NCBI RefSeq assembly: GCF_014898055.3 | Contig: NW_023604861.1 | Location: 84,292,399 to 84,356,398, forward strand | Reading direction: 5' to 3' | Length of the DNA stretch: 64,000 nt | Source: Talpa occidentalis | Lineage: Eukaryota; Chordata; Mammalia; Eulipotyphla; Talpidae | Part shown: positions 36,061 through 46,634 of the stretch, piece after piece | Numbering within the stretch: the first letter of the stretch is position 1 | Layout: every line of letters starts with the position of its first letter | Translations under genes and position numbers: made by a program | The notes under the pieces: model-generated | What the model was told of the DNA's origin: nothing | What the model saw: the letters and a program-made list of their open reading frames with translations, nothing else | The model's database searches: none

Positions 36061-36354
36061 AAAAACAAACCTTGGTGGCACTTTGAATTGAATTCCAAAG
36101 AACACATTCATGTATAATTTTATAAAATATATGAAGTTTTTTTATCCTGAGGATATTCCTGAACTCCTAACATAAAAAGAAAAAATGGCAAATTTCAAGG
36201 GAGTGGGGGAGGGAGTTACCTACAAAGGAAGAAAGAATCATGCCAACTATTGTTCATGTACTTGAGGAGAAAAAAACACATTTCCAGATATGCAAAGACT
36301 CAGAAAGTATATTGCCCACACACTCTGAATATTATTCAAAGAAATATTCTAATC

Positions 36355-36638
36355 GGGGTCCCCCTGGTGGCCAGAGGCTAAGTCTCAGTGTTATCACTGC
36401 TGGGGCCTGAGTGCGATCCCTGGCCAGGGAACTAACCACACATGGCGCAGCAGACGTCTCCTGTCTCGCCCACTCGCTGCTCCCCTCAGCAGTGTGTTTC
36501 AGTAGATCCGCCTGTTCTGCTCCCCATTCTGTCTCCAGTGAATTGTCTCACCCCTTGCACCTCTGGCCTACTCCCCATTTCTCCCATAAATAAATAAACA
36601 AACAAACAAACAAACAAATAAATAAATCTTAAAAAATA
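36355..36638 (+). mobile_element. tRNA-derived SINE, subfamily B
   Basis: It starts GGGGTCCCCCTGGTGGCCAG and has a (CAAA)n/(TAAA)n-expanded tail. The target duplication AAAGAAATATTCTAA is at 36338-36352 and 36639-36653. Confidence 0.92.
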
Positions 36639-37059
36639 AAAGAAATATTCTAACCAAACAGCACACACACACAAGTAAATAACTGTGAAGTTTAATACAG
36701 GTATTTATTAAGCAAAAATCTGATAAGATTCCAGATTATTTTTAAATTGTGACAGGTATGCGTGTGTAAAATAGAAGGCAGTAAAATGACTTGCTAAAAG
36801 TCTTTTTCAATATGGGTGATAGGAGTGGGGAGGTCACATTTGTTGTTATTATTGCTATTAATAAGGTACATAGAATGGAACTTCTATGTTAAATATGGCT
36901 GCTAACGGTAGAGAGAATTAGGATGATCCCCTTCAAAATATTTAAGAAACTAAAAGGACCAATGAAAAATCAGGTAAAGACAAGGAAACAATAAGAAAAC
37001 TTTAAAACAAAGCAACAAATAAGCCACCTAATTATTCTGACATTTAAATATAGATTTTA

Positions 37060-37336
37060 TTTTTTTATTTTTTTAAAAAAAAGATTTATTTATTTATTTA
37101 TACAAGCACTGGGTACAGTCTGAAGAGCGGGAGGGTGAGAGAATTCACCAGAGCCAGAGCGTGGAACAGAACAGGCAGACTGACGAAGCACACTGCTGAG
37201 GGGAGCAGTGGGCGCGCAGGAGAGGTCTGGCGCCATGTGGGACCCTCACTGGCAGCCGGGGATCGAACCGGTGCTGCAGAGGCTGCGGGCAGCTTTGCAG
37301 CCCAGCGCTCTACCACTGCGCCACCAGTGGCGGCCC
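37060..37336 (-). mobile_element. tRNA-derived SINE, subfamily A
   Basis: Antisense copy with the subfamily A text TACAAGCACTGGGTACAGTC. The target duplication TAAATATAGATTTTA is at 37045-37059 and 37337-37351. Confidence 0.94.
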
Positions 37337-37400
37337 TAAATATAGATTTTAATTGAGAGAAAATCAATATCTTGATGATATCTGAAGAATAATGAGTATT

Positions 37401-37669
37401 CCGGGGCCACCCTGGTAGCATAAGGGGTTAAGACGCAGCACTATGAAGCTATCAGCACCCACTGTAGCACGAGTGCCATCCCTAGCCAGGGAGATACCCA
37501 CATGGTGCAGTAGACCTCTCCTGAATCGCCCGCTGCTCCCCTCAGCCATGTATTTCAGTCAACCCACCTGTTCTGTTCCTCACTCTGTGTCTGGTGAATC
37601 CTCTCACCCTCCACACCTCTGGCCTGTACCCCAGTTCTTGTATGCATAAATAAATAAACCTTTAAAAAA
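37401..37669 (+). mobile_element. tRNA-derived SINE, subfamily B
   Basis: It starts CCGGGGCCACCCTGGTAGCA, has CCTCTGGCCTGTACCCCAG in the body and an (ATAA)n tail. The target duplication is short (about AATGAGT). It lies only about 65 bp from the preceding antisense SINE. Confidence 0.9.
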
Positions 37670-37671
37670 AT

Positions 37672-38880
37672 GAGTTCCCATCTAAGATGACATATCTCTC
37701 CATTTATTTAGATCTCCAATGTCCTTCAAGAAACTTTCAGAAATATTTCCATAAAATTCTTGCAATCTTTTTCTTCAATTTATATAGTTTTAAGTGCTAT
37801 CTTTAAAAAAATCATGTGCAAGATCTTTGCTATAGGTTTATAGCCATACAACAATTTCTTGTGACTTTTCTTCCATCACATATCATTAAAAACAGTAGTC
37901 CCAGTAGTTTGTTTTCATGAATGATCTCGTTTCTTCCTTTCCCATCTTAATATTAGGTTTTAATTTTTATATTTTACTTTAATTGCCAGTCTTCCAGAAA
38001 ATGGTTGGCTAAAAGCAGTATCATCAGGCATTCTTACCCAACCCGGACATTAAGTATTTACTTTTGTTTCATCTTTAAGAATAGTGATTGCTATGGGTTG
38101 GACTTTATTTCATTTTTTGATAGACACTCTATAAGTTAGGGATGTTCCCTTCTAGACCTAATCTTCTTTCTCTCTCTCTCTTTTTTAAAAAGATTTATTT
38201 ATTTTTGTATACAAGAACTGGGGTACAGGCCAGAGGTGTGGAGGGTGAGAGAATTCACCAGAGACAGAGTGGGGAGCAGAACAGGCAGACTGACTGAAAT
38301 ACACTGCCGAGGGAGAAGCAGGCAAGACAGGAGAACTCTGCTGCACCATATGGGTGACCTCCCTAGCTGGGGATCGAACTCGTGCTGCAGTGGCTGCGGA
38401 TAACTTCATAGGTTGCGTCTTAACCCCTTGCGCCACCAGGGAGGCCCATCTCTTTTTTTAATTGTAAATGGGGTTATGTTTTATTTTAACAATTGATTTC
38501 TTTTTTTTTGGTATTTACTGAGATGATCATGCTTCTCCCTCAATTTGTTAATATAATGAACTGTATTAATATATTCTCTAACATTACTTTCTTGGTAAAA
38601 ATAATTTGCTTATGATATATTTTAATGCATTATTGGATTCAATTTGCTATTACTTTATTTTGAGTATTTTGTGTAATTTCTTAAGTGATATTGGCCTATG
38701 CTTTTTCTTCCTTCTATTTACTTGTTTGTTATTGGTCTCAAAGTTCCTCATAAATGATTAGGGAACATATCCTCCTTTTTATTCTCTTTCAGTTTTACAA
38801 AATTGAGTTTGACTACCCCTTGAATGCTGTCACCTGACAGATCAGGAGAGCGTAATGGTAATTTTTGGGTTATTTGTTGA
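37672..38880 (-). mobile_element. Old antisense L1 ORF2 remnant
   Basis: Antisense ORF2 landmarks such as GGCATTCTTACCCAACCCGG, ATTGGATTCAATTTGCTATT and AGTGATATTGGCCTATGC follow in order. All frames are broken. A SINE (38181-38447) splits it. Confidence 0.65.
38181..38447 (-). mobile_element. tRNA-derived SINE, subfamily B
   Basis: Antisense copy ending GCGCCACCAGGGAGGCCC, inserted in L1-derived sequence. The target duplication is not obvious. Confidence 0.92.
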
Positions 38881-38902
38881 TTCTTTGGGTGCATTTATTT
38901 TA

Positions 38903-39036
38903 TTTATTTTTTTTCAGTAACTTATAAACTAATAATATTTTATTTTTTATTTTTTTTACATCATTGTTCATTTTTAAACAATATTTGCTTCCCCCTACCC
39001 CCTCCGGTGTAGTCCCCATAGAGTTTCCTTCACCAA
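38903..39036 (-). mobile_element. Short L1 3'-end insertion
   Basis: About 130 bp with TTTTTTTTACATCATTGTTC and TGTAGTCCCCATAGAGTTTC, matching the antisense L1 3' end at 30.07-30.2 kb. It is flanked by TTGGGTGCATTTATTTTA (38885-38902 and 39037-39054). Confidence 0.7.
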
Positions 39037-39053
39037 TTGGGTGCATTTATTTT

Positions 39054-39320
39054 ATTTTTTTTTAAGATTTATTTATTTATTATACAAGCACTGGGTACAG
39101 TCAGAAGAGTGGGAGGGTGAGAGAATTCACCAGAGCCAGAGTGGGGAACAGAACAGACAGACTGGCGAAATACACTGCTGAGGGGAGCAGTGGGCGGCAG
39201 GAGAGGTCTGCGCGCCATGTGGGACCCTCGCCCGGCAGCCGGGGATCGAACTGGCGCTGCAGAGGCTGCAGGCAGCTTCACTGCCCAACGCTCAACCGCT
39301 GCGCCAACAGGGGAGGCCCC
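39054..39320 (-). mobile_element. tRNA-derived SINE, subfamily A
   Basis: Antisense copy with TACAAGCACTGGGTACAGTC and GGGATCGAACTGGCGCTGC. It is flanked by the same 18-bp target TTGGGTGCATTTATTTTA (about 39037 and 39321). Confidence 0.94.
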
Positions 39321-39336
39321 TTGGGTGCATTTATTT

Positions 39337-39392
39337 TAAACTGATAAGAACAGATACTACGCTCAATCTTAGCCAAAAGGCCAAGAAGCGAT
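39337..39392 (-). pseudogene. Truncated U2 snRNA retropseudogene
   Basis: On the minus strand it reads ATCGCTTCTTGGCCTTTTGG, then CTAAGATTGAGCGTAGTATC and TGTTCTTATCAGTTTAA. This is the 5' ~56 nt of U2 snRNA with a few substitutions, including within the branch-site-pairing region (GTAGTA is kept). It stops at TTTAA with no poly-A and fuses directly to a target duplication (39321-39340 and 39392-39411). It lacks the stem-loops and Sm site needed for function. Confidence 0.92.
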
Positions 39393-39654
39393 TGAGTGAA
39401 TTTATTTTAAACAACTGATTTAATTTATTTCTACTGACAAATCTATTCAAATTATGTATTTCATCTTACTGAGCAACCTCTATCTATATATGTGTACATA
39501 TATATTTCTCAAAATGAAAAATGACAGAAGTAAATTATTACCATTGAAATAAAAAGTATACAAGACCATACAGACAGTTTTTAAAAACATCAAAAGGGGA
39601 AGCAGAAGGGAAAACTTATTTACAGGAGGGTGCCAACTAATAAACAAAAATAAA

Positions 39655-39715
39655 CTAATACACACACACACACTCACACCTATGTGTGTGTGTGTATATA
39701 CATATATGAAACCTT
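39655..39715. repeat. (CA)n/(TG)n inverted microsatellite
   Basis: ACACACACACACTCACACC is followed by TATGTGTGTGTGTGTATATA, so a CA tract faces a TG tract and could fold into a hairpin. Confidence 0.85.
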
Positions 39716-39759
39716 GAGATTTGGTAACTATCCTGTTCCAAACATATTTTTTCAAACAG

Positions 39760-40020
39760 TGATTTTAACATCTGCTGGTCATTTTTGTCTGTTTCCAGTT
39801 TTAAGCTAATATGAGAAAAGCTACTGTAAATATTTGCGTACAGATCTTTGTGTGGACATATGTAATCATTTCTCTCAGGTAAATCTCTAAAAGTAAGATT
39901 GCTGGCTCATATAGCAAGCATATGTTTAACTTTGTAAGAGACTACAACACCATTCCACACTTACACTGCAATACCATTCCTGATCCTAGGACATACACTG
40001 CATTTAGTTATTATCTCTTT
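39760..40020. mobile_element. Old L1 3'-region remnant
   Basis: TTTGTGTGGACATATGTAATC, ATTGCTGGCTCATATAGCAA and CACCATTCCACACTTACACT are L1 3' region text (first landmark abbreviated). No open frame. Confidence 0.6.
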
Positions 40021-40034
40021 GGCCTCCTAGGTTT

Positions 40035-40348
40035 TTGTTTGTTTGTTTGTTTTTGTTTTTCTTTTCTAAAGATTTATATTTATTTATTTATGCATACAAG
40101 AACTGGGCCATAGGTCATAGGCCAGAGGCGCAGCGAGTGAGAGGATTCACCAGAGACAGAGTGGAGAATAAAACAGGAAGACCTACTGAGATACACTGAT
40201 GAGGGGAGCAGCAGATGGGGCAAGACAGGAGAGGTCTGCTGTGCCATAGGTGGGTTAGCAACCTGGCCAGGATGGAACTCAGGCTGCAGTGGCTGGCAAT
40301 AGCTTAATAATGTTGAAAATTTAACCCCTGCACCACCAGGAAGGCCTA
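40035..40348 (-). mobile_element. tRNA-derived SINE, diverged
   Basis: Antisense copy with a duplicated CATAGGTCATAGGCCAG-type insertion. The target duplication GCCTCCTAGGTTT is at 40022-40034 and 40349-40361. Confidence 0.9.
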
Positions 40349-40394
40349 GCCTCCTAGGTTTGATCCGAGAGTAAGGATCTCTCTAATTACATAT

Positions 40395-40985
40395 CCTCTC
40401 TAAAGGATTTGTGCAACCATGTTCAAAGCAGCACTAGTTATTGTGAACTCCAAACCAGATACAACCCAAATGTTTGCCCACAGTAGGATGGATAAAGAAA
40501 TGTTGATATTATTTAGTTACAGCAATGGAATATTATATAGCAATGAAAAAGGAACAACCAAATACTATATATAATATTATGGCTGAATCTCACAAACAAT
40601 TTTGAGTGAAAGAAATCAGACCAAAAACAAACAAACAAACAAACAAAGGGACATAGTGATGATTCCATTGATCTAAAGTTCAATACCAGGCAAAAGTAGA
40701 ACATAGCAAAGGAAGTCAGAAAAGTGGTTCTCTGGGGGGGTAGTAACTGAGAGGGGTACATAAGAATGGCTGCTAATGCCCTCAATCTTTATGTAAGTGA
40801 CGTCTACGTGGACTACTCACTTTGTGAACTTATCAAGTTACACATTTATGATAAATTCAACTTTCTGTGCATTTATTTTACTCTAACGTTTAAAAAATTG
40901 AGAGTAAATTTAATCTTGATTCCAAAATGGAACAAAAAGAATATGAACTCCTTTAGGAGTTCATTTTAAACTTCAGTTTTTAGAA
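40395..40985 (+). mobile_element. Old L1 3' remnant
   Basis: GTTCAAAGCAGCACTAGTTA, GGATGGATAAAGAAATGTTG and GCAATGGAATATTATATAGC are degraded ORF2 C-terminal text; an L1 3' UTR-like stretch follows. Confidence 0.6.
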
Positions 40986-41217
40986 GATACCCTTACTTTC
41001 TGACTTCCTAAACTTTGGGGGGAAACATCCCTGTAACCAGCAAGTCCTAATGACAATACTCGATGGAAAGTGTGCAGAACTAATGTTATTTTGAACCTCT
41101 GTGTTAGATGTACACTGGCACACTATTTATGAAAAGAAGTTGGACAACACACATCAAGAGAATTAAAAAAGAAATATATGCTATTCTACCCAGTAATTTT
41201 CCTCCAGGAATTTATCT

Positions 41218-41262
41218 TAAATCAATATCCCAAATATATAAATCAATATCCCAAATATATAA
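41218..41262. repeat. Perfect tandem duplication, 22-bp unit
   Basis: The unit AAATCAATATCCCAAATATAT occurs twice in direct succession within L1-like sequence, about 40 bp from exon d on its 3' side. Confidence 0.85.
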
Positions 41263-41299
41263 GAACAAAAAAAGAAAATCTCTTAAAAGCAATACTTAC

Positions 41300-41325
41300 A
41301 ATTGGCGTCCCAAAAGGAATGTAAC
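41300..41325 (-). CDS. SFXN5: SFXN5 26-bp microexon d (GYIPFGTPI)
   Basis: This exon has a CCCCTCCCATAG acceptor and a GTAAGTATT donor on the minus strand. With the leading G of the previous exon it reads GYIPFGTPI, the start of the first predicted transmembrane helix. Entry is phase 1 and exit phase 0, so skipping would shift the frame. The exon follows directly on old L1-like sequence (about 41100-41280) that fills the beginning of the next intron. The identity is secure despite the short length because both flanking exons join in frame and in the expected protein order. Confidence 0.93.
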
Positions 41326-43118
41326 CTATGGGAGGGGAAAAAACAATCAGGTCTTGTACTTTCACCCCACTCTCCGCCCACCCACCTCTTGACTTAAATA
41401 CCAGAGGATACTTCAGGGCTTGGTTTTGTCGATGACCCAGATAAAGGTGCTCAGGTCAGACAGAAGCCACCTCCAGCCCTCACGCCTTTTCCCAGCTCAG
41501 CCAACCCCAGGGTATTGGGTTCCCCTGTGTCTCCCAACCTCCCTCACTCTGTTGCCCTTTGACCAGACAGTTCTCACACCTGAAAGGGCCTGAAGGCAGG
41601 GCTGCCCACTTCCAGGGCCACATCCCTCTATGGGATCCTCCAATAATTTCCCCTGCGAGGCAGCAGCCACTGCCTACATACACTACACAACTCTGCATGT
41701 CTCTGAAGGCCTGGAATGTCCTCCTTCCCTCAGCTGCGTCTTTCTAGCATATCCCCTTACTTTCCTGACACCATGACCATTTCTGGAAAGAAAACTCCCT
41801 ACCCACCTGAGATGTGTCCCTTTTAGTAGCAGAGCTCTTTGAATCTCTACTGCCCTGACTAGACATCCTTAGCACAGCAGGAGACCTAGTGTGAAGCTCA
41901 GCTAGAGCCAAGGTGCCGTATCCTCTGCTCACAACCCTTATACTGCATAACGCTTTGCTGTTGTCCCTACTGCTGTCAGTGGGCATTCTCCTGCCCTGAA
42001 CTCTAACTTATGGCAGTCAGTCAGCTGGTGGCCTGACAGCAGAGAACCGCAATTATCAGAGCTGCAGTTGAAGCAAAGATTCATGTCCTGAATGTGGGTA
42101 CCTGTGCATCACGCACCCACTGCATCCCTCTGGGGTGAGGTCCAAAGTCTGATCAGGTGGAGAGTGTTAAGAGAAGCCAGGCTTAGAGTGACAGCTAGCT
42201 TTGGCCTTACAGGACCTGGGAGCCTCCATAGCCTACAAGAGGCATAGAGCCTTGGCTCTTCCTCTCAGCAAAGCCAAAGGGTCTGGGTGCTAATTGCCCC
42301 AGTTTGCACCATGATGTCACATGGTTGTTTATTCTCTGGCTTCCATGAAATGTGGCTCTTTGGGTGTGGGGACCCTGACTAACCCACTAGACTGAGAACA
42401 CCACTGGTAGAAACACTTCCTGCATCCACCTAAGGCCTTCCCAGGGCAGAAGCCTGCAGGCCTCCCACCTCACCCTGTAACTCAGGAGGGGAGTGTCCTC
42501 AGAACTGTAGGTAGGAATGTGCATTCCAGTGGCCTCTAAGCTGTTAAGCCCAGACATAGAGAGGTGCCTTCTAGTGACTGGGCAGGGACTACTGGGGGCC
42601 AGGATCTTATATTCCCCCTCTGCCCATTGGTCTCCAGAGAATGAGAATCGTGTCTTCCTGTGCGTGCAGCAGTGCAAACAAAGTGTGTATATTCTGAAGG
42701 GCAGGATCAGATAACAAGGAGTGAGTTGGGGATTAACTGGTTAAGAGGGGGAGCAGGGAGCAGGACTTGGAAGGAGAGAATGCAGAACACTCAGGTCAGG
42801 GCAGAGCCAGGGCTTGCTTGTAGCAGGAGTTGCACCGAGGTTGCTGAGAGGTATATAACCCAGGGACAGGCACCGATTCGCCTGTAGAGACCTCTACAGC
42901 ATCCACCACTGCTCAGGCAGAGAGGCAGTGACACATTTTTAAAGCTCCATGATTCCAAGTCATGACCAGAGTCTTTCATAGTGGCGCCAAGGTGAACATG
43001 TGGGTGCAGATGTGGTCATGTGTGTAATGGGCTCCTTCCCTCTAGGGACAACTCTCTAAAGCCATGACGACACTAAGAGGCTTTGGTTGGCACATCTGAA
43101 TGGGCCCCAGGGGCTTAC
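41326..43118 (-). other. SFXN5: SFXN5 intron between exons c and d
   Basis: A 1.8 kb intron, mostly unique sequence, with possible L2-like text near 41.5-41.75 kb. No SINE and no recognised RNA gene. Confidence 0.7.
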
Positions 43119-43173
43119 CTGACATTCTGAAGGGCATGAAGATCTTCTCATTGGTGTCTGGGTGTAGAATAGC
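43119..43173 (-). CDS. SFXN5: SFXN5 coding exon c (HPDT motif)
   Basis: This 55 bp exon has a GCTTTTGCCAG acceptor and a GTAAGCCCC donor on the minus strand. It encodes AILHPDTNEKIFMPFRMS plus the first base of a glycine codon (phase 0 in, phase 1 out). HPDT is the most conserved soluble motif of the sideroflexin family and lies just before the first membrane segment. It sits 552 bp downstream of the 27-bp microexon. Confidence 0.95.
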
Positions 43174-43725
43174 CTGGCAAAAGCCAGAATAAAGCACAGG
43201 GTGACAGTGGGGTAGGAGAGGAGGCGGGGAAGGGGAGGGAGGGAAGCAGGAAAGGAGAGCTCCCCAGCCCATTCCCAGGGAGTCTGAGCCTAACTTTGCC
43301 TCTGGCTAGTCAGTTCTCTGCCATCATTCAAGGCCAGAGAAAACAAAAACAGTGGTGGGTGACAAATGGCACTTCTCCTCCTGACTAATCCTCACAGCTG
43401 AAGGCAGCGGAGAGCCGGACTATCTACCCTGCAGGCCCTCTGTCTCCTGTGCCTGGTAGAGCAGGCAGGTCATCAGGACTCAGGGGAAGGCCACAGGGAA
43501 GGAGCTCAGCAGGTGAGGGAAAGGCCATTGGCCTGGGCTCCCATCTTCAGCAACACAGGCCATGGGTGCTGAGAGAAGGGGGAGGCGGCCAGGGGCAAGC
43601 AGGAAGGGAGAGGCTGGGCATGCACAGCCATGACAGGAGGGCCTTCTGCGGGACCCCTGGGGCTGGAAGGGACAGGGCCCAGAAGAGCACAGAGAAGGGA
43701 CAGAAGAAAATTAAAATGGGATTAC
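43174..43725 (-). other. SFXN5: SFXN5 intron between exons b and c
   Basis: A 552 bp purine-rich intron (on the plus strand) between the HPDT exon and the 27-bp microexon. No repeat recognised. Confidence 0.75.
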
Positions 43726-43752
43726 CTGCTTGATTTTCTGTGCACTCCAGAG
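43726..43752 (-). CDS. SFXN5: SFXN5 27-bp microexon b (LWSAQKIKQ)
   Basis: Nine codons, LWSAQKIKQ, phase 0 at both ends, with a CTTCCTTCCAG acceptor and a GTAATCC donor on the minus strand. The segment continues directly from GVTNEQ and into AILHPDTNEK, as in known SFXN5 proteins. The acceptor is preceded by an unusually long pyrimidine tract (about 43753-43787 read in reverse) rich in TTTCT and CTCTCT. Exon length and tract suggest regulated inclusion, but skipping itself cannot be seen here. Confidence 0.93.
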
Positions 43753-44109
43753 CTGGAAGGAAGAAAGAGAGAGAGAAAAAGAAAGAACAAAAATGAAAAA
43801 CGCATTTCAATTTAACATCTATCTCAAAGAAGCAGTTTCTCACCAATGGGCATAGCGCCAGAGGGCACAAGAGTCAAGCTGTCATTGTCCCCTGCTCTGG
43901 CGGCTACCCTGGGGTACGGCATCAGGGGTTCCAGGACAGCAGAATTAGAGGATGTCATATAGATAATTTAAACCAGGGTCTCAACTTGGGCTGCACTTGA
44001 AGAATCTTCCAGCGCTTTTCTAAAGTCCCTAGTTGACTCGATGGCACAGCCATGGTAAGAACCCCCAATTTAAATGGAGCTACTGCAGTTGTTTCCCAGA
44101 AGCACTAGA

Positions 44110-44300
44110 GGCAGTACAGTGTGATTTTTTTTTGGAGCCAGACAGACTGCCTGGATTCCTGCTTTTGCCTCTTCCACCTTTAAGCCTCAGTTTCCACATC
44201 TGTAAAATGGGGACAATAACTGTGCCACTAACGTTGCTGAAGAGGGTACATGAAAAGTGCCCAGAGCAGTGCTGGGCACATAGTAAGTGCTTTATGAGGG
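44110..44300 (+). mobile_element. MIR SINE
   Basis: AAGCCTCAGTTTCCACATCT, GTAAAATGGGGACAATAACT and GTGCTGGGCACATAGTAAGT are sense MIR landmarks. One of the better preserved MIRs here. Confidence 0.9.
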
Positions 44301-45229
44301 CTCACAGTCTTAGATATTCTTAGTCCTATTGTTATTGGAAGAAAGTTGTAGGGAGGAGAAAGATGCTTTCAAATGAGTGATTTGGGTCTCTTTCCAGCAC
44401 AGCTTGTGGAGAGGCTGGAGAAACAGACAAACTTGTAGATTCCTTCAAATGATATAAATACTGCATTTCATTGAATCTAAGACATCACTGATCTTAAGAC
44501 ACACTATTATTCTCTACTAAGAAACAAAACCATGACATAATAAAGGCCACCATCAACTAAAATCACCCCATTTAAGAGCTGAAATAAAATAGGCCTTTTA
44601 GAATTGAGAAACATGGTAAATAAAACTTTACACTATGGACAAACCAAAGGCCAGTGTTTGTGATGGAGCAAGAAGGGTACAAAGCGAGAGGCAAAATGTA
44701 CCCAGCAGTTGATGTTTCAAGTTTTATAGTAGAATAGTTCCGGTTATGATTCAGTTACTGACAATGTTGTCATCTGGACTGAATTACACTGCAGAAGGCA
44801 CTGGGTAGCAGAAATAGTAGTTTTGAAATTGGTATATAAAGATTATGGATCTGCAGAGTCACTCAAACTTTTACTTGCTATACGTATATAATCATTAGAA
44901 CTACACTTATTTTATATACATTTCAAAACATATTTAATTATCTGCCATTCAGACCCGGAATACTAGAAGCAATAGATTTTTTAAAAAATAGTAATTAGGG
45001 ACCAGAGGGGACTGAAGAGAGAAAAACCAAACACAGAATAACAGTCAAAGAAGTTACACGAAACCTTAAGAGCAAAGAGATTTTATAAAATGATTAAAGG
45101 CCAATTCTCTGCTGCTCAGAAGTGCATTCCGAGTGCCCCCAAGTACTAAAAATGTACTAGGTTTAGCCCCAAGCCCTGCACACAGATCCTGATACCCCAC
45201 ATTGCCACCCAGTGTCAGAATCTTACATT

Positions 45230-45350
45230 TCTGTGTCCCCTCAATGTCTGGATTCAGAGGCAGAGGCTTGCCTTTCAGCACTGTCCCCTGGCATCTCCCT
45301 CACCACTGGGCACACAATAGATGCTCAATAATGGGTGAAGGAATATTATC
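45230..45350 (+). mobile_element. L2 3'-end remnant
   Basis: CTGGGCACACAATAGATGCT followed by CAATAATGGGTGAAGG is the terminal text of L2. Confidence 0.55.
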
Positions 45351-45964
45351 ATCCAAAATAGAGGAATAGCTAAGACTCAACTGACTTCTAGTTAAGCATG
45401 GTGGAACACACATGTATACAGCTCCCTTGCCTCACAGATTCTAAAGAAAGGAATAGAACAGAATCAACAAGTTGAAACCCCCCACAGGGGAGGTTGGGGA
45501 CCTGATAGCAGGTGGGATATGAAGCACAGTTTCTAAGCATAAAGAGCTGATGGAGGAGAGAACAGCAACAAATCCCAGGGTGGGGGTGCTATGCCTGTCT
45601 GTAGTCATAATAACATTTTCCCAACAAGTTACTGCAGGATGTGCCTCAGCAAAACAAGGAAGAAATGAAGAAAAAAGAAGACACGAGTTCTAGGAAACAG
45701 GGTGACTGCCTGAAGCACAAGAGGAGGAAGAGATTTGACTAACATCATCCGGACGTCCCAGATTCTCCCCTTTGCAGTCCAGCAGCAGATGCTCCTGCCC
45801 AGGACTTCTTCCTTCCCTTATGCCAAAGTTCCTCTAAGTAGCACCACACTTGTAATCTATGGCCACATCAGTGTCCCTCAAGTCCAAGGACTGTCTCCTC
45901 CAGCTCCACCTAGGCAGCAATAATGGGAGAGTCAGCCTGTCTGATCAGAAAAGGCTGAAGCTCA

Positions 45965-46245
45965 GGGCCTCCCTGGTGGCACAGCAGGTTGAGCGTAGCA
46001 CTGTGAAGCTGTCCGCAGCCTCCGCAGTGCTGGTTCGATTCCCAGACGGCCAGGGAGAATCCTACATGGCGAGGCAGACCTCTCCTGCCTCTCCTGCTGC
46101 TCCTCTCAGCATTGCTTTTGGTCCGGTCCGTCTGCCTGTTCTGCTCCCCGCTCTGTCTCGGGTGAATCTTCTCACCTTCCCACAACTCTGGTCTGTACCC
46201 CAGCTCTTGTATAAATAAAAATAAATCTTTAAAAAAAAAAAGAAA
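45965..46245 (+). mobile_element. tRNA-derived SINE, young copy
   Basis: A full-length copy starting GGGCCTCCCTGGTGGCACAG. The perfect 18-bp target duplication AGAAAAGGCTGAAGCTCA is at 45947-45964 and 46246-46263, which indicates a recent insertion. Confidence 0.96.
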
Positions 46246-46634
46246 AGAAAAGGCTGAAGCTCAAAGGGGTGTCAGCAGGCAAGGCCAGGAACCCAGAGCT
46301 CACAGACATTCTCCCCACCTCCCAATGACAACACCACACACGTGGCCCTGGCAGGCTACAGCCACAGGTAAGAGCAATGGCACAGCCTCACATAGTAAAG
46401 CCATGCTTTTCTATTTTGCTGAGCAACTTCCCTCCCATAAACTATTTGATTTGGACACTCAGAAAACTGTTTCCATAGAATAGAGAGAAAACCAACGCTG
46501 GGAGCCACATCTAAGTTCTCAGAGATGGAGCCAGAACTACATACAGCTCATGATCTCTGACTCAAATTCATTCACCCCTTCATCCTCATCCATTCACTCA
46601 CTCACTCACTCACCTTTAGTCAACAAGGGCTATG

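Larger units (their letters stand above)
25544..41299 (-). other. SFXN5: SFXN5 15.8-kb intron between exons d and e
   Basis: This intron carries a recent truncated L1 at its 3' end, MIR/L2/MaLR-like sequence at 28.5-33.3 kb, and a long AT-rich old L1 tract (34.4-36.1 kb) interrupted by a Tigger-like element. Six SINEs (36.4-40.4 kb) follow, with antisense L1 ORF2 remains at 37.7-38.8 kb and the L1/SINE/U2 insertion pile-up at 38.9-39.4 kb. 26.2-28.5 kb and 31.9-33.0 kb hold no named repeat. No exon was seen. Confidence 0.8.

Noticed and set aside
44455..44600. Text CATTTCATTGAATCTAAGACATC suggesting a DNA transposon (abbreviated)
   Set aside because: It resembles ends of old hAT-like elements but I could not place the family or find the second end.
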